DNA from: JABMQB01 sp963677475
GTDB lineage: Bacteria; Bacteroidota; Bacteroidia; Bacteroidales; Prolixibacteraceae
Direction of reading: 5' to 3'
NCBI GenBank assembly: GCA_963677475.2
Contig: CAXXQD010000022.1
Location: 62,001 to 126,000 of the forward strand
Length of the DNA stretch: 64,000 nucleotides
Each line of letters starts with the position of its first letter. The first letter of the stretch is position 1. Below, piece after piece: positions 55,096-63,440 of the stretch. The translations under genes and the position numbers were made by a program. Under the pieces are notes generated by a model, which searched no databases, had not been told where the DNA came from, and worked only from the letters and a program-made list of their open reading frames with translations.

Positions 55096-55776
55096 ATGAG
55101 TTTTATAATGAACGAAAATATTACGGTTGATACCAACTATTATACGGTTAAAGAAGTACAATATCTAACTCCCGAAACATTTATTATCCGCTTGCCCAAA
55201 AGCCGGTTTCCATTTCAGGCAGGACAGCATATCACATTGGCAATAAAAGGAGATTACCAAAGCAGGGAATATTCAATTTATAGCGGCGAAAATGATAATT
55301 TTTTTGAAGTTCTTGTAAAAGAAGTGGAAGGTGGGTATTTTTCACCAAAGCTTAAAACTTTGAAAAAAGGGGATATGGTTGAAATTCATGGACCTTTTGG
55401 AAAATTTGGGATTGAAGAAAAGCACAAAGCTAACAGCAAACATGTTTTTCTGGCAAGTGGTACCGGGGTAGCTCCATTCCATAGCATGATTAAGTCTTAC
55501 CCCGAAATAGATTATCAGCTTATCCACGGGGTAAGGTACTATAAAGAAAGCTATGGCAAAGAAGATTACGATAAGGATAATTATGTGGTTTGTACCTCTC
55601 GCGATGATAAGGGTAATTTTGCCGGACGATTAACGGATTACCTGCAACAAACGGATTTTGATAAAGACACCATCTTTTACCTCTGTGGCAATAGCGACAT
55701 GATTTTTGATGCCATGGAGATTTTAAAAGAAAAAGGATTTGGTAGGGATGAAATAAACTGTGAAGTATATTTTTAA
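55096..55776 (+). CDS. FAD/NAD(P)-dependent oxidoreductase (ferredoxin reductase type)
   Basis: The chosen start MSFIMNENIT drops 28 codons that overlap the probable promoter. The protein has the FAD-binding RxYS motif in SREYSIYSGEND, the NAD(P)-binding LASGTGVAPFHSMI and the C-terminal FYLCGNSDMIFDAMEIL, ending in CEVYF as in ferredoxin-NADP reductases. About 227 aa, no iron-sulfur domain. It probably passes electrons between NAD(P)H and a flavodoxin or ferredoxin. A strong terminator follows. Confidence 0.88.
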   Translation: MSFIMNENITVDTNYYTVKEVQYLTPETFIIRLPKSRFPFQAGQHITLAIKGDYQSREYSIYSGENDNFFEVLVKEVEGGYFSPKLKTLKKGDMVEIHGPFGKFGIEEKHKANSKHVFLASGTGVAPFHSMIKSYPEIDYQLIHGVRYYKESYGKEDYDKDNYVVCTSRDDKGNFAGRLTDYLQQTDFDKDTIFYLCGNSDMIFDAMEILKEKGFGRDEINCEVYF

Positions 55777-55830
55777 TCCACTGCTCCCCTTTAACAGGTA
55801 TACTCAATAATTACTTAAAAACGAAGTTTG

Positions 55831-55870
55831 AAGGATTGAATTCTTTTTAAAAGATATTCAATCCTTTTTT
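55831..55870 (+). terminator. Strong intrinsic terminator after the reductase gene
   Basis: AAGGATTGAAT at 55831-55841 and ATTCAATCCTT at 55856-55866 are exact complements (11 bp), with further pairing inside and a T-run to 55870. It may also act weakly on the convergent upp transcript. Confidence 0.9.
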
Positions 55871-55877
55871 AGTGCCG

Positions 55878-56540
55878 TTATTTTGAGTCGATTTTTTCCC
55901 CATAAGCAAGGTCTCCTGCATCGCCAAGACCCGGTACAATGTACGATTTAGGTGTCATCTCGGCATCAACTGCCCCTAACCACAAGGTTACATTTGTATC
56001 TTTTATTGCGCTTTTAATATAGTCAACACCTTGTTGGCTTGAAATAACCGAAACCAAATGAACATGATATGGTGTTCCTTTTGAGAATAAGGCACGATAG
56101 CCAATTTCCATGGAAAGCCCGGAGGCAAGCATCGGATCGGAAACAATCACTACTTTCCCTTCGACCGATGGAGACGACATGTACTCAAATTCAATGTCAA
56201 ATCCTCCATTGTCGTTGTATTTCCTAAATGCTGAAATAAAGCAATTTTCTGCCCTGTCGAATATATTCAGAAGGCCCTGATGTAACGGAAGCCCTGCCCT
56301 TAAAATGGTAGCCAGTACTGGTTGTTGTTTGAGTAATGGAACGTTTGCAATGCCCAGAGGAGTTTGTACATCGAGTTCGTTAAACTCAAGTTCTTTGCTG
56401 ATTTCGTATGCAAAAATTTGCCCAAGCCGATTTAAATTCTGTCGGAACCTTAAAGGATCTTTTTGGATATCCACATCCCTTAATTCGGCCAGGTATTGAT
56501 CCATTATTGAATGCTTATTTCCTAATATCTTAACTTCCAT
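55878..56540 (-). CDS. upp: Uracil phosphoribosyltransferase
   Basis: The PRPP-binding loop is VVIVSDPMLASGLSMEIG, and the C-terminus GAVDAEMTPKSYIVPGLGDAGDLAYG is diagnostic of Upp; the usual second loop LRAGLPLHQGLL is also present. It makes UMP from uracil and PRPP in pyrimidine salvage. The PRPP loop has ASGLS instead of the commoner ATGGS. Length 220 aa is normal. It is the last gene after the surface-glycan operon on the same strand, 12 bp from it. Confidence 0.95.
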   Translation of the reverse strand: MEVKILGNKHSIMDQYLAELRDVDIQKDPLRFRQNLNRLGQIFAYEISKELEFNELDVQTPLGIANVPLLKQQPVLATILRAGLPLHQGLLNIFDRAENCFISAFRKYNDNGGFDIEFEYMSSPSVEGKVVIVSDPMLASGLSMEIGYRALFSKGTPYHVHLVSVISSQQGVDYIKSAIKDTNVTLWLGAVDAEMTPKSYIVPGLGDAGDLAYGEKIDSK

Positions 56541-56552
56541 TTTATATAATTA

Positions 56553-57632
56553 TTAAGTAAAAATAACATCTCCATCCCCATCTTGCAAGAAAGGTCTTTT
56601 ATTAAAATACGTTGCTATCTTTTTACATGCACCTGAAAAGCGTTTTTCCGGTTTTCGATAATAAAAAGGCATTTTATGCTTATTCATATAGTTTACAATA
56701 TCCGGATGAAAAACAACCAGAGAATCGTATTTTTTCCCGAGGACGATATTTAAACAAGCATTTATTGCCTCATTAATATTTTCGTGACAATAAAAATACG
56801 GAATGCTTGCCAGGTTTTCGCGGTTTGAAATAGCAAAAAACGCCGAAATTTCATTATTTTTTTTGAGTATATAGTAATCTAAATTATAACTGTATACCTG
56901 ATAAGTAAATGGATAATCGTATGGCTCATCCGTTGCAGTTTTAACCCAGGGATACTTTTTAATCCAGTTAAGGTTTGATGCTGACTTTCGGATGAAATCA
57001 TTTTTTGAATGCTTTTGAATAAACTTTTCCTCATTGTCACTAATCTCTGAAACTGATTCGATGAATGGGGTAGAACTTTTATACCTTTTTTTATGCATCC
57101 ATAGCCATGGTACTAAAAGAATATTAAGAATACTATCTGCAATACGGATTGGGTAAAAGAGCAACTTTAATCTTGGATACTTTTTTTTCAAAATATCGGC
57201 AAAATAGAAGCGGATAAATCCCCTTATCCCTTCCTTCTCAAAAAAGGGTTCGAAAAGCCCGGTTTTGTCCAGAATTGTTTTAACGTTTGGTGGCGTATCA
57301 GACACATAGAAATGCCCGTCCGTAATTTTTACCATCTCAAGGAATAAAGGCAATGAGCTCCCTTTCCCCTTTCTTGGGTCGGTCCACCAACATGTATTCG
57401 AGTAAACCGAAATTTCAGTCCCGTTAATTTTTTTAGGGAGCAATCCTACAAAACCAATAACAGTATTCTCGTCACTTAAATAAATAAGTGCAATGTCATC
57501 TTGATCGGCATCGGGATTATTGAATTGGGAGATTGCCCGTAATTCGCTGATGGGCTTGGGTGTAAATGTCCCAAACTCAGCACTACTTACAAATGAAGGC
57601 AAATCTTTTATTTTTACTGCAATTTTTTTCAT
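56553..57632 (-). CDS. GNAT-like protein, two-domain, acyl-transfer operon
   Basis: The 359-aa protein looks like two GNAT folds in tandem: the first with NTVIGFVGLLPKKI, YSNTCWWTDPRKGKGSSLPLF (the acetyl-CoA pyrophosphate loop region) and the second with EISAFFAISNRENLASIPYFYC. A hydrophobic stretch lies near residues 167-180. No catalytic residue can be named. As the last gene in the operon, 23 bp after the ACP gene, it is a candidate for transferring the ACP-bound acyl group to the final acceptor. Alternative: an acetyl-CoA-dependent enzyme unrelated to the ACP. Confidence 0.65.
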   Translation of the reverse strand: MKKIAVKIKDLPSFVSSAEFGTFTPKPISELRAISQFNNPDADQDDIALIYLSDENTVIGFVGLLPKKINGTEISVYSNTCWWTDPRKGKGSSLPLFLEMVKITDGHFYVSDTPPNVKTILDKTGLFEPFFEKEGIRGFIRFYFADILKKKYPRLKLLFYPIRIADSILNILLVPWLWMHKKRYKSSTPFIESVSEISDNEEKFIQKHSKNDFIRKSASNLNWIKKYPWVKTATDEPYDYPFTYQVYSYNLDYYILKKNNEISAFFAISNRENLASIPYFYCHENINEAINACLNIVLGKKYDSLVVFHPDIVNYMNKHKMPFYYRKPEKRFSGACKKIATYFNKRPFLQDGDGDVIFT

Positions 57633-57655
57633 CCAATCGTTCTTGCCCGATCACT

Positions 57656-57898
57656 TTATGAGGCTAATCTAGTCTGGATATATTCAACTATATCTCCAAC
57701 ATTCTTAAATTCAATAATATCGAACAAATCGAATTCAAGGTCAAATTCTGCTTCAATATTTTTTATGAGGATTATATGATTCAAAGAATCCCATTTGTCA
57801 ATATCATCGGCAGAAGTTGAATTGCTCAGTTCAATTTCTTTATGGAACGTATTTTTGAAAGCCAATTTTAATTTTAGCAAAATCTCATCCGTCTGCAT
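57656..57898 (-). CDS. Stand-alone acyl carrier protein
   Basis: The 80-aa acidic protein has the phosphopantetheine attachment motif DKWDSLNHI with Ser 38, followed by the expected helices (IEAEFDLEFDLFDIIEF). It is not the fatty-acid-synthesis AcpP, which lies elsewhere in Bacteroidota near fabF; this gene sits between an adenylating enzyme and GNAT genes, so it probably carries the acyl or aminoacyl group activated by the AMP-ligase. Two bases separate it from the GNAT gene upstream. Confidence 0.93.
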   Translation of the reverse strand: MQTDEILLKLKLAFKNTFHKEIELSNSTSADDIDKWDSLNHIILIKNIEAEFDLEFDLFDIIEFKNVGDIVEYIQTRLAS

Positions 57899-57900
57899 AT

Positions 57901-58650
57901 TTAAAGCTTTTTATAAATGATAAAATTATTCTTATGCACAAATCCAATTTTCTTATACAGCTCAAAAGCCCTATTATTTGCATGTAAAACCAATGAGACA
58001 ATTTTACGATCAAACATAATATTTTTAATTTGACCGATTAAGATTGTTGCAAACCCTTTTTTCCTGAATTCGCGTGGTGTTGCAATAAAATACAAACCTG
58101 CACAATTTGTTTTAACAAACGTTAATGCAACGGAAACAATATTTTCATTGAGCAACAAGCCGAAAATTGAGACTTGTTTTTGGTCAATGAGTTTTTTTAG
58201 GAAATAGGCATCAATAGGGCTGGATTTAGGTATTAAATCCTGGTTTATAATGTCAGAAAAAAATTTGAGTTCAGTTTCAGTCGATAACTCCTTCAGCAAA
58301 ATACCACTTGGGATTTCCGATTTTTGTAACTTATTAAGTTTTAAATGCATTCCACGCAATATCTTCAAAGGAACAATACCTTGATTTTTTAAAATTACCG
58401 AATGCTTACTATTTAAAAAACTATCTTCAGCCATGAAATATGGAGGGTAGTTTTTATTATCTATATCGGAAGATATGTTTTCGATAATTGTTTCAGGTTT
58501 AATGGTTTGATCAATATTGAAAATCAGCTCAAGCCAAAAATTATTATCCGAATAGGCCACCTGGTATCCTTTTTCAGCGATTAGATTTATGCCCTTTGTT
58601 TTTGCAACGTATTCGTAAAAGGCGTATATATTTTGAGCGATATCATTCAT
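57901..58650 (-). CDS. GNAT family N-acetyltransferase
   Basis: The C-terminal GNAT domain shows the motif-A pattern TPREFRKKGFATILIGQIK (residues about 190-210) and LHANNRAFELYKKIGFVHKN (motif B, with the Tyr general acid near 239). The N-terminal 100 residues form an unknown extension, possibly a substrate-recognition domain. The start overlaps the AMP-ligase stop by 8 bp, so the two are translated together. Acceptor unknown; in this operon it may use acyl-ACP instead of acyl-CoA. Confidence 0.8.
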   Translation of the reverse strand: MNDIAQNIYAFYEYVAKTKGINLIAEKGYQVAYSDNNFWLELIFNIDQTIKPETIIENISSDIDNKNYPPYFMAEDSFLNSKHSVILKNQGIVPLKILRGMHLKLNKLQKSEIPSGILLKELSTETELKFFSDIINQDLIPKSSPIDAYFLKKLIDQKQVSIFGLLLNENIVSVALTFVKTNCAGLYFIATPREFRKKGFATILIGQIKNIMFDRKIVSLVLHANNRAFELYKKIGFVHKNNFIIYKKL

Positions 58651-60145
58651 TGATATATTTTTTCAAATATACTTCTATAAGCTTTTTTTTATCAATTTTT
58701 CCGCTGCTTGTATGGTAAAATTTTGGTACACTTAGAATTTGGTCCGGAACCATGTGTTTTGGCAATTGGGCACACATTTTTTTTTCTACTTCATCAACAA
58801 TTCCATCGAATCCTTCCAGAAATGCGTAAAGCCTCTTTAATTGCAATTTGTTTTCATGTATCACAACCGCAATATTATTTATAGAGGTAATACTTCTAAG
58901 GTTGTTTTCGATTTCAATGAGGTTTATTCGGTAACCGTCAATTTTAACCTGATCGTCTATCCTGCCAAGAAAATATAAATAACTTTCACTATCCCTGTAA
59001 ACCATGTCGCCGGTGCGATAAAATTTATAAGCTGTTTTATCAACTTCTTTGGACAGAAAAACCTTATCGTCGTTTCCAAGATAGCTTTCCATGGTTTGTT
59101 TTCCGGCAATAACCAGTTCTCCAGTAGCTTCACCTTTGATTAAATTACCATCCGTATCAACCAGTTCACATAGTACTTCGGGAAATGCTTTGCCAATGGA
59201 AATCACTCCCTCCAGGCTTTTTGCCTGATGGGTATTCTTAAATTTATAAGTTGTTGAGCTAATAGTTGTTTCTGTGGGACCGTAAAGGTTGGTAAAATCG
59301 GCATTTGAAAAAACTGTTTCCCAAGGTTTTAGCAGTTCAATATTTAATGCTTCACCGCCAAAAACAAGGTGTTCAATGTGCGACAATTCTAATTTGGAAA
59401 TATAAGGGGTAAGGTAGGCTAAAACCGAAGGGGTTAGTTTCACCCAGTTTATTGCGGTATTTACGATTAATTTGGCGATTGCCAAGAATTTAAAACCTTC
59501 ACTTGGCACGGTATATACACAGGCACCTACCAACAGGGGCAATAAATAACCCGTGAATGCAGCATCGGAAGTTAGGTCATAAGTTTGTAAAAACCTGCAT
59601 TTTTCATCGAGCTCCGGGAAATAGGAAAGGAATCCATCGCAATATGCACCTACATTTCCATGATTTATTGGGACATATTTTGGTGTACCTGAGCTTCCTG
59701 AGGTTGTAATTACATACATTTGTTGGTTTTCCCTTATTTTTTTGGGAGTGAAATTCTTTCCGAAAGTTAATCCTGAGTTGGACAGGAGCTTAATACCATC
59801 CCCTTCAATGATATTGGTTTTTTGGCTTGACCCATTAACGACAAACTTGGTATTTGTGTCGTTTATAATTTTATGGATTCTTTCAACCGGATGATTTGGA
59901 TTTACAGGTATGAAGTAATTTCCGGTAAACCAGGCAGCAAAAATTGCCGCATAGGTTTCAATACAATCGTAGGTTAAAACAACAATTGGATTGTTTTCGT
60001 CGGCGATTTCATTTTGAAGGAGTTCAATCGATCCGTTTATATATGTGTGAAAATCAGCGTATGAGTATATTTTTTCATTGATACAGAAAGCTATATTTTC
60101 TGAATTTTCTATAAGCGAATCGTATAGTTTTTGGACAAAATTCAT
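58643..60145 (-). CDS. AMP-forming adenylating enzyme (acyl/amino-acid ligase)
   Basis: I start at MNFVQKLYDSL, where the ATG overlaps the upstream deacetylase stop as ATGA. Adenylation motifs are intact: TTSGSSGTPKYV (A3, about 148-158), NLYGPTETTI, YRTGD, GRIDDQVKIDGYRI (A8) and the C-terminal SGKIDKKKL (A10 lysine). This is the shape of stand-alone NRPS-like A domains and DltA-type enzymes that load a carrier protein. There is no fused thiolation domain, matching the adjacent free ACP. The substrate cannot be read off; amino acids or short carboxylic acids are equally possible. Confidence 0.9.
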   Translation of the reverse strand: MNFVQKLYDSLIENSENIAFCINEKIYSYADFHTYINGSIELLQNEIADENNPIVVLTYDCIETYAAIFAAWFTGNYFIPVNPNHPVERIHKIINDTNTKFVVNGSSQKTNIIEGDGIKLLSNSGLTFGKNFTPKKIRENQQMYVITTSGSSGTPKYVPINHGNVGAYCDGFLSYFPELDEKCRFLQTYDLTSDAAFTGYLLPLLVGACVYTVPSEGFKFLAIAKLIVNTAINWVKLTPSVLAYLTPYISKLELSHIEHLVFGGEALNIELLKPWETVFSNADFTNLYGPTETTISSTTYKFKNTHQAKSLEGVISIGKAFPEVLCELVDTDGNLIKGEATGELVIAGKQTMESYLGNDDKVFLSKEVDKTAYKFYRTGDMVYRDSESYLYFLGRIDDQVKIDGYRINLIEIENNLRSITSINNIAVVIHENKLQLKRLYAFLEGFDGIVDEVEKKMCAQLPKHMVPDQILSVPKFYHTSSGKIDKKKLIEVYLKKYINE

Positions 60146-61170
60146 GAACGGTTTATTGTGTTTCTGTTTACAAATGATTTCGCACAAAAATATGAATATT
60201 CGGCACGTAAAATCTGATTCGCATTCCTTTTTTCAACTTCCATAGGGACTCGTTGTATGTGCTTTTTTTGCACATCTTTTTTAATGCCCGCAGTACCGAA
60301 TGTAATGTCCAGATTTATTTCATTATACAAAAAATCAAAGAAGTTTGCGGGTACCTGGTCATCGGTAAACGGGAATGCAAAGGTTTGAACTTTACCGGGC
60401 AACTGTGATTTGAGATAGCCCATACTCTCGCGTATTTCGTATTTCATTTCTACATCGGTCAATGTTGAAAACCGTTTGTGGTTAAGTCCGTGCGATCCTA
60501 TAATAAAACCGTCCGATTGCATTTCTTTAATTTGAGAAGTGGTCATATAAGGTTGTTCTTTCTCAAGATATGACCCGAAATCAACTGAACAGATCCGGGC
60601 TATTTGATCTATATTATGTACATCGTAGTAAGTCAGTTCTTTAAGCCAATTGGTAACTATTTCTTTCTCTGAGCTTGTATAACCAATTACGTTTGAAACT
60701 TCCTTAAATTCTTGTTGCCCGCAGGTGTGAACCGCATCGGTTAAGAGGCTGATTTTATGTTTATAGAACAATTCCTTGTTATCTACATATGGAGGGTTGA
60801 TGAAAAATGCTGCCTGGATTCCTTTCTGTTTAAGAACCGGATAAATGACATCGTAACATTCCCGCATTCCGTCGTCAAAACTTAGAAAAAACATTGGTTT
60901 CTTCGATTTTTTACCGCATTGCACAAAGTCCAGCACATCGGTAATAGTTGCAGGCTGATAATGTTTCAAAAGAAATTCTAAATCGGATAAAAACTGCTTT
61001 TTAGTTACGATTGGGTAAAGGTTTCGAACATGTGCCGGGCTTGCATCGGAAACCAAATGATAAAAAGGGAATATGAAATTCTCACCAGATATCTGTCGTA
61101 AAAATTTCAGAGAAAAAGGTTGTAGTAAAAGGTAAGCAAGCGTTTTAATTCGATTCCTGTTCATAGCCAA
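60142..61170 (-). CDS. Polysaccharide deacetylase family protein
   Basis: The NodB-type motif 1 is FLSFDDGMREC, with the catalytic Asp pair, and motif 2 is SHGLNHKRFS, in which His-x-x-x-His binds the metal. The protein has no clear signal peptide, although the N-terminus is basic and hydrophobic (KTLAYLLLQPFSLKFL), suggesting membrane association. It removes N- or O-acetyl groups from glycans. It is the third gene of the operon and overlaps the AMP-ligase by ATGA. Confidence 0.88.
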   Translation of the reverse strand: MAMNRNRIKTLAYLLLQPFSLKFLRQISGENFIFPFYHLVSDASPAHVRNLYPIVTKKQFLSDLEFLLKHYQPATITDVLDFVQCGKKSKKPMFFLSFDDGMRECYDVIYPVLKQKGIQAAFFINPPYVDNKELFYKHKISLLTDAVHTCGQQEFKEVSNVIGYTSSEKEIVTNWLKELTYYDVHNIDQIARICSVDFGSYLEKEQPYMTTSQIKEMQSDGFIIGSHGLNHKRFSTLTDVEMKYEIRESMGYLKSQLPGKVQTFAFPFTDDQVPANFFDFLYNEINLDITFGTAGIKKDVQKKHIQRVPMEVEKRNANQILRAEYSYFCAKSFVNRNTINRS

Positions 61171-62076
61171 TTACTTCATAATACTTTTAATTATTGGAAG
61201 TTTATTCCACTTCAAATAGAAGTATTTTTCCTGTAAAGCCCCAAATCCTTTATAAAACCTGGCTACACCTTCAACCATTGATCCTTCAAAATCAAGGATT
61301 CTTCCCGATCCGGCAAATTCTTTTATAATAGAATCCACAATGGCATACATTGCCCTGTTTTCACGGCCCTCATTGGTTGAGAATGCATTTAAATAATAAA
61401 CCCGGTTTCCATCGAAGAGGATGAAAGCTGCGGAACACAGGTTGTTTACATCTGAGTATGCACCATAAATAGTTCCCCTTCCCGATGCTACAGTATTGTT
61501 TATCAGCAAATAGAGTTTATGCAATGCTTTGTCAGAAGCTTTTGTTTTTAGGTTCTCCTTTTTAATTTTCATGAATTCATCGGTTCGAAGTCCTTTAACG
61601 ACTTCGACTTTTGCCGTTTTTGCCGCTTTCAGGTTTCGTTTCGTATGTTTTGTGAATTCATTCACAATAGATTCATAATCTTGGATCAGGGGAAGCACCA
61701 AATTTATCCTATCTAATAATGTGAAAGGTGAATTGGGCAAAGGATCATGAGCGGCATTTAAAAAATATTGGATGTATTTGAAGCTTTTGGTGAACTGTTG
61801 CATGAATTCCTCTTGAATTTCTTGGGGAGCTTTTGGGAAAATACCCAATTGTTGGCAATAAGGTGGCTGGATTATATATGGGATGCCAAATTTCTTATTG
61901 CTCGGAATGGGCATTACAAATTCATAATCCCCGAAAATAAGTGCGTTCCAACTTTCGGCAACAATATCAAGGTACCACGAGAAAGCGTAGATTTTCCGGT
62001 TTGCAGCTTGTTCAACACAACTGTCCCATTTTTGGATGTCAATATTTTTGTTTTTAATAAATTTTATTTCCGTCAT
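61171..62076 (-). CDS. FemAB/GNAT_6-like transferase
   Basis: The 301-aa protein matches the pattern of FemAB-related acyltransferases of surface-polysaccharide loci: an N-terminal SWYLDIVAESWNALIFGDYEFVMPIP, then QPPYCQQLGIF, a basic helix KHTKRNLKAAKTAKVEV, and the GNAT-like end LDFEGSMVEGVARFYKGFGALQEKYFYLKWNKLP. True FemABX uses aminoacyl-tRNA; family members in exopolysaccharide loci probably use other donors. It begins one base before the next deacetylase gene's end, a direct junction. Confidence 0.8.
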   Translation of the reverse strand: MTEIKFIKNKNIDIQKWDSCVEQAANRKIYAFSWYLDIVAESWNALIFGDYEFVMPIPSNKKFGIPYIIQPPYCQQLGIFPKAPQEIQEEFMQQFTKSFKYIQYFLNAAHDPLPNSPFTLLDRINLVLPLIQDYESIVNEFTKHTKRNLKAAKTAKVEVVKGLRTDEFMKIKKENLKTKASDKALHKLYLLINNTVASGRGTIYGAYSDVNNLCSAAFILFDGNRVYYLNAFSTNEGRENRAMYAIVDSIIKEFAGSGRILDFEGSMVEGVARFYKGFGALQEKYFYLKWNKLPIIKSIMK

Positions 62077-63399
62077 TTATTCGTTCTCCAGCTTTGCCCC
62101 CAATTCATTCATAAACTCAAACACTTCCCTAAATCCCTTCCATCTTTTGTCTTCGCCCAATGTTTCGTTGTGCCATAATGCTGTAAAAGTACCACCAACT
62201 TTTTTTACTTCCAACATAAGTTTCTTGATTGCTTCTTTTGATTTTTCCGGAGTGAGTCCCATATAATCTTTTAATGTTACATCCATTACCTGAAAAGGAT
62301 GGATCCGGAGGGAAGTCGCTTTTTCTTTTTTTAGGTCGTAAAAGTAAAATGGCGAACAAATCCCGGCCCTAAATCCTATTCTGTTTGCATAACCCATCGT
62401 ATAATCTTCTTTAATTCCATGTTTTATCAATCTCCGATAGGTTGTCGGGAATTTTAGGCGGAGGTAATGTTGCCTGCTTCTAATCACTTTTTCACCAATA
62501 ATGCGTTCGAGGCGCGTTTTCTCTTTTGCAATTTTTAAGCTGTTCCCTTTTTTCGAAGAACCATACGAAGGATGAATTCCGACTTTGTATTTTTTATACG
62601 TCTGTTTAATGAGTTTTCGGAGTTCTTTGTTTCTGTGCGAAATGTTTTTATCGTATTTTGCGTAATCGCCAAGAAGGAAGAAAAACAGTACTTTATCCTC
62701 TTTCCCTTTAAAGATATGGTCTAAATATTCATAGGTATCGTATGGGTCCTTTTTAGATTTCAGAAGCACATCAATTTTTTCTTTGTTGAGCTTTTGTTTT
62801 CCTTTTATAAGATTCTCTAACCCACTTGCAGCATGTCGCCAAAGGGCTTTGTTTTTTATTGCCCAGGCATTGTCAATGTCAATACTCATCTGAAATTCGA
62901 ATTTTCGCTGTGGAAAAATAAATGATGGGTGTTTTTTAGTGATTTCCTGCGCCAACAGGTTAGCCCAAATATTTACCACAGGCTTTTCGAGGAGCATGTT
63001 TTTAGATAAAATACTCCAACGGCTGTTATACCTTTTATATTTTCCTTTTCTTTTTTCAAGGTATTCTTCCTGCCTGGTTACTACAAAAAAAGCTGCAGCA
63101 AATGGGTCAAATGGCAAAACCGAGTCTTTGGAGGTTTCGAAGAAATATTTTTCTCCTTTATACCGGACATTGCCAAAATCGGGATAAATAACCACCCTGC
63201 AATACAATAGGCGCGAAGCTTTGATATACAATTCATCCCCAAATTTTTCGAAAGAATAGTTTATTTTCGGAAGTTCCGACTTTTTAAATTCGGATGAATT
63301 GGTTGTGAAAGTGATTTTAATATTTAAGATATCTTCAAAAATTAATTTGGCGATATACTCCAAACGTGGAGAAATCTCTTCTGAATAAATGAGTAGCAT
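62077..63399 (-). CDS. Polysaccharide deacetylase-like protein, 440 aa
   Basis: Motif 1 is represented by MSIDIDNAWAI at about residue 170 and a later HP motif by GIHPSYGSSKKG; SRQHYLRLKFPTTYR follows, and ALWHNETLG lies near the C-terminus. This is the long, DUF3473/YadE-like class seen in surface glycan loci. An N-terminal 150-residue domain of unknown fold precedes it. First gene of the operon: the 60 nt upstream separate it from radC. Confidence 0.8.
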   Translation of the reverse strand: MLLIYSEEISPRLEYIAKLIFEDILNIKITFTTNSSEFKKSELPKINYSFEKFGDELYIKASRLLYCRVVIYPDFGNVRYKGEKYFFETSKDSVLPFDPFAAAFFVVTRQEEYLEKRKGKYKRYNSRWSILSKNMLLEKPVVNIWANLLAQEITKKHPSFIFPQRKFEFQMSIDIDNAWAIKNKALWRHAASGLENLIKGKQKLNKEKIDVLLKSKKDPYDTYEYLDHIFKGKEDKVLFFFLLGDYAKYDKNISHRNKELRKLIKQTYKKYKVGIHPSYGSSKKGNSLKIAKEKTRLERIIGEKVIRSRQHYLRLKFPTTYRRLIKHGIKEDYTMGYANRIGFRAGICSPFYFYDLKKEKATSLRIHPFQVMDVTLKDYMGLTPEKSKEAIKKLMLEVKKVGGTFTALWHNETLGEDKRWKGFREVFEFMNELGAKLENE

Positions 63400-63440
63400 A
63401 TCCTTTAGTTTAAAGAATTAGTTGATAAAATTCCACTTTT

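Noticed and set aside
58643..60145. Treating the adenylating enzyme as part of a non-ribosomal peptide synthetase
   Set aside because: There is no condensation or thioesterase domain and the carrier is separate; the gene set resembles an acyl-transfer system more.
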